Assembly: GCA_028682845.1 (NCBI GenBank)
Contig: JAJRAT010000104.1
Coordinates: forward strand, 1-9,592
Length of the DNA stretch: 9,592 nucleotides
Reading direction: 5' to 3'
Source: Methanothrix sp.
GTDB taxonomy: Archaea > Halobacteriota > Methanosarcinia > Methanotrichales > Methanotrichaceae
The notes beneath the pieces are model-generated. The model did no database searches, had not been told where the DNA came from, and saw only the letters and a program-made list of their open reading frames with translations. Shown here in pieces: positions 6,028 to 9,592 of the stretch; position 1 is the first letter of the stretch, and every line of letters begins with the position of its first letter. The translations under genes were made by a program, and so were the position numbers.

Positions 6028-6682
6028 GAGATTGAATATTGCGGGCAGTTCCCTTCTGGGAGTCTTTGCCAGGGCAACGGATAAGGTAGTCCTAGTGCCG
6101 TATGAGGTCGGACCGGAAGCGTTCGAGTTCGTGCAAGCGGGACTGAAGGTGGAGGCCGTGCGGATGCTGGCGGGAGGGAGCGCAGTCTTGGGCTCTCTGA
6201 TCGCAGCCAATTCGAGCGGCTTCATTGTCACTCACCATGCAGGCGACGAGGAGATGAAGCTCCTGCGCGAGCACGGACGGGTGGCGCGGCTGCCTTCCAA
6301 AAACAATGCCGCAGGAAACATCATCCTGGCTAATGATAGCGCAGCTCTGATTCATCCGGGACTATCCGCCAAGGCCAGCGAAGCAATCGCTGAGACCCTG
6401 TGCGTAGAGGTCGTCAAGGGAACCATCGGGGGCTTGAAGACTGTCGGCATGGCCGGCATTGCCACCAACAAGGGCCTTCTGGTTCACCCGCGAGTCATGC
6501 CGGACGAAATCGCGGTCCTGGAAGATCTCTTCGAGCTGCCGGTGGATGTGGGCACGGTGAACCTCGGCTCGCCTCTGGTGGGCTCCGGTGTTCTGGCCAA
6601 CAGCCACGGCTATTTGGCCGGAGAAGATACCACCGGCCCTGAGCTTGGCCGCCTTGAGGATGCATTGGGTTTCCTGGTTTGA
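6011..6682 (+). CDS. translation initiation factor 6 (aIF6)
   Basis: The archaeal homologue of eIF6 binds the large ribosomal subunit and prevents premature joining of the 30S subunit. The 223-residue protein has the five-fold repeated pentein fold. Visible repeats and motifs are LLGVFARATDKVVLVP (15-30), GSLIAANSSGFIV (61-73), NAAGNIILANDSAALIHP (99-116), and GTVNLGSPLVGSGVLANSHG (181-200) followed by EDTTGPELGRLEDAL (205-219). TTG 6011 is preferred because GAGG (6001-6004) is 6 nt upstream and the product keeps the KRLNI lead-in seen in relatives. TTG at 5999 or 6032 is possible. With 6011 the gene overlaps rpl31e by 17 nt in another frame. Confidence 0.94.
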   Translation: MQANDKRLNIAGSSLLGVFARATDKVVLVPYEVGPEAFEFVQAGLKVEAVRMLAGGSAVLGSLIAANSSGFIVTHHAGDEEMKLLREHGRVARLPSKNNAAGNIILANDSAALIHPGLSAKASEAIAETLCVEVVKGTIGGLKTVGMAGIATNKGLLVHPRVMPDEIAVLEDLFELPVDVGTVNLGSPLVGSGVLANSHGYLAGEDTTGPELGRLEDALGFLV

Positions 6683-6702
6683 TGGGTTCCCGGTTTGATT
6701 TT
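6671..6702. repeat. 16-bp tandem duplication across the aIF6 stop
   Basis: TTCCTGGTTTGATGGG (6671-6686) is followed directly by a similar copy TTCCCGGTTTGATTTT (6687-6702). The first copy contains the aIF6 stop codon TGA at 6680-6682. A third GGTTTGAT occurs at 6730-6737. It is the only sizeable gap (79 nt) inside the compact downstream half of the operon. Confidence 0.7.
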
Positions 6703-6761
6703 GGGAATTAAAAACCGCAGCTTAAATCCGGTTTGATGATTAAATAATTGGGGTGGAGCAA

Positions 6762-6950
6762 TTGAGCACATTTGAAATCAAAGGACAGTTTAAGGGAGGA
6801 CTTGTCGGCAAGACCTGGCTGCCCTTCAGCAAGGTTGTAGTGAGCCAGAACGAGAAGAATGCCGTCAATAAAGTCTATTCTCTCATGGGAAGCGAGCACG
6901 GCCTGAAGAGAGGTCTCATCAAGATTGATGGGGTGAAGGCCGTTGAGTAG
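6762..6950 (+). CDS. rpl18a: 50S ribosomal protein L18ae/LX
   Basis: A 62-residue small archaeal large-subunit protein, called LX, L18ae or L20e in different schemes. The product starts MSTFEIKGQFKGG, then TWLPFSKVVVSQNEKNAVNK (18-37) and ends in the strand RGLIKIDGVKAVE (50-62), the expected length and pattern. The start is taken at TTG 6762 because homologues begin with MSxF and GGGGTGGAG (6750-6758) lies just upstream. An in-frame GTG at 6753 would add three residues. It follows aIF6 by 79 nt and overlaps pfdA by 8 nt. Confidence 0.9.
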   Translation: MSTFEIKGQFKGGLVGKTWLPFSKVVVSQNEKNAVNKVYSLMGSEHGLKRGLIKIDGVKAVE

Positions 6951-7404
6951 CTCTCCTGGAGGCGAGGAAGAGGTCAGGAGACTGCTGGCTGCATACCAGC
7001 AGTACCAGGCTCAGGCAGAGTCCATCGTGCGCCAGTTGAATCTGACGCAGGTCACAATGCAGGGCCTTGACAATGCCTTGAGCGCAGTCGAAGCCCTGGA
7101 TACGGCAGAAGAAGGACAGGATATCCTGGTTCCCATCGGTTCCGGATCTTTCATTCATGGCAAGCTCGCCTCTAAGGAGAAGATTGTTTTAAATGTGGGC
7201 GCGGGCGTGAGCATTGAGAAGACCGCGACCGAGGCCAAAGAGATCCTGAAAGTGCGCAAGGATGAGGTTCTTGAGGGATCGAAGAAGCTGAATGAAGTGC
7301 TTGCCAAGATCGATCAAGAGATGCAGAAGATCCAGGCCCTAATGGAGCAGTTCGAAGCGAGCGCAGGTCAGCAGCAGATGCCGGGGAGCGAAGGGATTGT
7401 TTAA
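6943..7404 (+). CDS. pfdA: prefoldin subunit alpha
   Basis: The alpha subunit of the hexameric chaperone (alpha2 beta4) that holds unfolded nascent proteins in the cytoplasm and passes them to the thermosome. The 153-residue product has the full layout: an N-terminal coiled-coil helix (about 6-57), a central double beta-hairpin with ILVPIGSGSFIHGKL (61-75) and IVLNVGAGVSIEK (81-93), and a C-terminal coiled-coil helix (about 94-140). The tail is Gln/Gly-rich. The start is TTG 6943 with GGGGTG (6930-6935) 7 nt upstream. The start overlaps the stop of rpl18ae by 8 nt and the gene's own stop overlaps ftsY by 8 nt, so translation is probably coupled on both sides. Confidence 0.95.
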   Translation: MSSSPGGEEEVRRLLAAYQQYQAQAESIVRQLNLTQVTMQGLDNALSAVEALDTAEEGQDILVPIGSGSFIHGKLASKEKIVLNVGAGVSIEKTATEAKEILKVRKDEVLEGSKKLNEVLAKIDQEMQKIQALMEQFEASAGQQQMPGSEGIV

Positions 7405-8575
7405 CCGGTTCAAGGAGAAGCTGGCCAGCTTCAAAGAGGCTCTCTCCACCAAAGTGATGGAGAAGGTTTCCCTGGCGGAAGAGAAGCTCTCATCCAAGAA
7501 AGACAACAATTTGTTGCCTGAGGCCAAAGGGCTTCCGGCGGCGTCAGTTGAGCCTACCAAGGCTTCTGCGGGCGCTGATAATAAGGCAGCCAAAGCCGCG
7601 CAAAAATCCGCACCATTAAAGAGTCCTGCCGCAAACAGTCCCGCCGCTGCAGATGCAGCCGCCAAGCCCAAGAGCAGGTTTTCGTTTTTCGAGAAGGCAA
7701 AGAGCCTTGTCTTCGAGCAGGAAGTCATCCTGGATGAGAAGGATCTCGAAGAGCCGATGTGGGCTTTGGAGATGGCGCTTCTCGAAAGCGACGTGGCCCT
7801 GCCGGTAGCGGAAGAGATCGTCAAAGAGGTCAAAGCTGAGCTTGTTGGTGCCAAGAAGAAGATCGGCGCAGATACTGGACAGTTGGCCGAAGACGCTCTA
7901 CGAAAGGCGCTTGTGACTCTTCTGTCCAGGAACTATCTGGACTTCGACGAGTACGTTAAGAATGCACAAAAGCCGGTCAAGATCCTGTTCGTGGGCGTGA
8001 ACGGCACGGGCAAAACCACCAGCATCGCCAAGGTGGCCAAGTACCTGATGGATCACAATTACTCCGTAGTTCTGGCGGCAGGCGACACCTTCCGTGCCGG
8101 AGCCATCGAGCAGTTGGAAGTGCACGGCACTAATCTGGGCCTGAAGGTCGTCAAGCACAAGACCGGAGGCGATCCGGCGGCGGTCATCTTCGACGCCATC
8201 GAGTATGCCAAGGCGCATAACAAAGACGTAATTCTCGGTGACACAGCCGGAAGGCTGCACACCAACATCAATCTCATGGATCAGATGAGGAAGATCGTGC
8301 GCGTCACAAAGCCCGATCTGCTCATCTTCGTGGACGAGGCCATCGCAGGCAACGATGCCGTGGAGAGGGCACGCCTCTTCAACGAGTCTGTGCCCATCGG
8401 CGGCTCGATCCTGACCAAGACGGATGCGGACGCGAAAGGCGGTTCCGCCATCTCCATCGCCTACATCACCGGAAAGCCCGTGCTCTTTTTGGGCGTGGGC
8501 CAGACCTATCCCGATCTGGTGAAGTTCGAGCCTAACTGGCTGGTGGACAGGCTGATGGGAGAAGCGGAAGCATAA
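7397..8575 (+). CDS. ftsY: signal recognition particle receptor FtsY
   Basis: The SRP receptor GTPase docks SRP-bound ribosomes at the membrane. The 392-residue protein starts with an amphipathic basic helix (MFNRFKEKLASFKEAL, 1-16), likely membrane-contacting. A variable Ala/Lys/Pro-rich linker follows (about 40-92), then the N domain (about 95-190) and the G domain: G1 GVNGTGKT (200-207), DTFRAGAIEQL (230-240), G3 DTAGR (282-286), G4 TKTDADAKGG (340-349) and G5 GVGQTYPDL (366-374). The start is TTG 7397, with GGGGAG (7383-7388) 8 nt upstream, overlapping the pfdA stop by 8 nt. It is the last gene of the operon; srp54, often next to ftsY in archaea, is not downstream. A T-rich tract follows at once. 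Confidence 0.97.
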   Translation: MFNRFKEKLASFKEALSTKVMEKVSLAEEKLSSKKDNNLLPEAKGLPAASVEPTKASAGADNKAAKAAQKSAPLKSPAANSPAAADAAAKPKSRFSFFEKAKSLVFEQEVILDEKDLEEPMWALEMALLESDVALPVAEEIVKEVKAELVGAKKKIGADTGQLAEDALRKALVTLLSRNYLDFDEYVKNAQKPVKILFVGVNGTGKTTSIAKVAKYLMDHNYSVVLAAGDTFRAGAIEQLEVHGTNLGLKVVKHKTGGDPAAVIFDAIEYAKAHNKDVILGDTAGRLHTNINLMDQMRKIVRVTKPDLLIFVDEAIAGNDAVERARLFNESVPIGGSILTKTDADAKGGSAISIAYITGKPVLFLGVGQTYPDLVKFEPNWLVDRLMGEAEA

Positions 8576-8578
8576 AAC

Positions 8579-8601
8579 TTTTTTATTTTAGTATTTATTT
8601 T
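8579..8601 (+). terminator. T-rich terminator after ftsY
   Basis: Starting 3 nt after the ftsY stop codon, the plus strand carries TTTTTTATTTTAGTATTTATT and further T's. Runs of T without a hairpin are typical archaeal terminators. It lies before a convergent gene on the other strand, which fits the end of the nine-gene operon. Confidence 0.65.
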
Positions 8602-8746
8602 CGGCGCAACATTATCATCATAAATTTGAGCAGATAGGATCTGTCAAAAGCCCCTACGAGGAGCAACAGCAACGGGACCGTGTCCAGGATTACCAGCTTC
8701 GGAGCCTTTTGTTTCCGCATATATGACGCCTAAACCCGTGCACAAG

Positions 8747-8765
8747 AAATATAAAAATAGAGAAA
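8747..8765 (-). terminator. T-rich stretch after the Cys-rich gene
   Basis: On the minus strand, TCTATTTTTATATTTCTTG lies 10-30 nt past the stop codon at 8776-8778. It is a plausible U-rich terminator facing the ftsY terminator across the convergent spacer. Confidence 0.4.
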
Positions 8766-8775
8766 GTGAGCATAA

Positions 8776-9030
8776 TTATTTTCCAGGACACGGCCCATCG
8801 ATCCATGCCCCGCACAGCGGCTCTCCCACATTCTCGGCAGGATCGTCGCAGTGGGTGACATAGCCGCACCAGCGGTGGATCTTCTTGGCGGAACCGGGGA
8901 CAATCTGCTCCTGGCACCAGAGCTTCAGGCCGCAACCTTCCGCCAGGGAAAGCAGCTTCAAGATCTCTTCCTGGGATGCGCCCGCGGACAGCAGTTCCTT
9001 CAGTCTCTTCTCCGTCTCTTCAAGAGTCAT
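8776..9030 (-). CDS. small Cys-rich protein of unknown function
   Basis: An 84-residue protein I do not recognise. Residues 1-31 (MTLEETEKRLKELLSAGASQ onward) look like a charged helix pair. The rest is Cys-rich: C33, C39, C55, C61, C73 and C81, with H52 and H60. The paired spacing around residues 52-61 and the Gly/Pro-rich turns suggest a small metal-binding (zinc or Fe-S) or disulfide fold, but no known zinc-ribbon pattern fits exactly. No signal peptide or membrane segment is seen. There is no ribosome site before the ATG; a TATA-like element 26 nt upstream suggests a leaderless mRNA. It lies between a convergent ftsY and a co-directional MFS gene that has its own terminator, so it appears to be a single-gene unit. 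Being a real gene is supported by composition and flanking signals, not by homology. Confidence 0.7.
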   Translation of the reverse strand: MTLEETEKRLKELLSAGASQEEILKLLSLAEGCGLKLWCQEQIVPGSAKKIHRWCGYVTHCDDPAENVGEPLCGAWIDGPCPGK

Positions 9031-9051
9031 GATTAATAAGTATGTTTTTGC

Positions 9052-9061
9052 ATTTATTTAA
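9052..9061 (-). promoter_or_regulatory. TATA box of the Cys-rich gene, leaderless
   Basis: The minus strand reads TTAAATAAAT, centred about 26 nt before the ATG at 9030. That distance puts the transcription start at or next to the start codon, in keeping with the missing ribosome site. Confidence 0.4.
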
Positions 9062-9096
9062 GATTCTCGGAGGACTATCATAATTCTGCAGAGCGA

Positions 9097-9127
9097 ATAA
9101 AATCCCCGCCCAAAGTAAATGCGGGGA
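9097..9127 (-). terminator. hairpin and T-tract terminator of the MFS gene
   Basis: On the minus strand CCCCGC and GCGGGG (plus-strand copies at 9104-9109 and 9121-9126) pair into a 6-bp stem, 7 bp with the flanking T-A pair, around an 11-nt loop. TTTTATT follows directly. The stem begins 5 nt past the MFS stop codon. It resembles a bacterial intrinsic terminator and separates the transporter from the Cys-rich gene. Confidence 0.65.
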
Positions 9128-9132
9128 GCTTT

Positions 9133-9592
9133 TCAAGCGCTGACTTCAACCTCCTTCATTCCGATGAGCGCGATGGCGGCCAGCCCCGCTGCCGCCGCTC
9201 CGAATAAGAACGTCGCCTCTGCACCTATCCCGGCCCACAGCGCCCCGGCCACAAGGCTGGAGGCGATAGCTGTCACACCCACTGCGCTGTAGTAAAGACC
9301 AAGCGAAGTGCTCCTCACGCCGGACCGGCTCAGGTCGGAGACAAAGGCGCTCTGCGAGCCGTCCACCAGGGCATAAACCAAGCCGTAAAGCGCGAAGAGC
9401 ACCACCAGACCCGCCGGATTGGAAACGAAGGAAAAACCCAGCGCAGTAAGGGCGAAAAGGGCATAGCCCAGAGCCAGGACGTTTCGCCGCCCGATCCTGT
9501 CCGACCAGATGCCGACGGGCATGGCTAACGCTGCGTAGACCAGGTTGAAGAGGACGTAGAGCAGCAGAGGCGCGGCCACGGCCTCTGCGCCG
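9133..9592 (-). CDS. MFS transporter, C-terminal part, runs off the window
   Basis: The last 152 codons of a major facilitator superfamily transporter; the N-terminal portion lies beyond the right edge and the frame is open to position 9592. Counting from the GTG codon at 9579 as residue 1, a membrane helix (about 4-23) leads into the cytoplasmic loop motif GIWSDRIGRRNVL (23-35), the MFS motif-A type, here most likely the copy between helices 8 and 9. Four more hydrophobic helices follow (about 33-52, 55-73, 91-114, 118-140) and the protein ends KEVEVSA. The loop VDGSQSAFVSDLSRSG sits between the third and fourth visible helices. The substrate cannot be told; drug or small-molecule efflux is common in such proteins. 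The GTG is not the true start. Confidence 0.88.
   Translation of the reverse strand, partial: GAEAVAAPLLLYVLFNLVYAALAMPVGIWSDRIGRRNVLALGYALFALTALGFSFVSNPAGLVVLFALYGLVYALVDGSQSAFVSDLSRSGVRSTSLGLYYSAVGVTAIASSLVAGALWAGIGAEATFLFGAAAAGLAAIALIGMKEVEVSA

Noticed and set aside
8690..8935. 81-codon open frame on the minus strand
   Set aside because: It overlaps the Cys-rich gene in another frame, spans its T-rich 3' flank and has low-quality composition.

Overview
The window is from a euryarchaeon, most likely a methanogen of the Methanosarcinales and plausibly Methanothrix-like. It carries archaeal-type ribosomal proteins (S19e, L31e, L39e, L18ae/LX), aIF6, prefoldin alpha, a PDCD5 homologue and archaeal FtsY in the gene order typical of Euryarchaeota. 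It also has TATA boxes, T-rich terminators and a two-CCG-domain HdrD/GlpC-like protein. The genus is inferred from style, not proven. Genes are moderately GC-rich; several spacers are much richer in A+T.

Layout. Positions 1-247 are AT-rich with at most a few codons of a preceding gene. A minus-strand queC (preQ0 synthase) follows, with a small inverted repeat upstream as a possible operator. A divergent spacer with a 13-bp tandem repeat separates it from a plus-strand redox pair. That pair is a GlcD/D-lactate-dehydrogenase-type flavoprotein (1161-2537) and an Fe-S protein with two ferredoxin-type clusters and two intact CCG domains (2674-3741). A different 14-15-bp tandem repeat lies between the two, and another 15-bp repeat follows the second gene.

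After a 385-bp non-coding stretch with a clear TATA box, a compact nine-gene plus-strand operon runs from 4127 to 8575: rps19e, a PDCD5-family gene, a PP-loop ATP pyrophosphatase of unknown function, rpl39e, rpl31e, aIF6, rpl18ae/LX, pfdA and ftsY. It links ribosome assembly (S19e, aIF6, L31e, L39e, LX) with co-translational folding and targeting (prefoldin, SRP receptor). Genes abut or overlap, five of the nine appear to start with TTG, and transcription probably ends in a T-rich tract at 8579-8601.

Convergent to the operon are a small Cys-rich protein of unknown function (8776-9030), possibly translated from a leaderless mRNA, and the C-terminal part of an MFS transporter that runs off the right edge (9133-9592), with a hairpin-plus-T-tract terminator at its 3' end.

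No mobile element, CRISPR array, rRNA or tRNA was seen. The most unusual signals are unrelated 13-16-bp tandem repeats in four different spacers, the uncharacterised GlcD/HdrD-like redox pair, and the orphan PP-loop enzyme inside the ribosomal operon.
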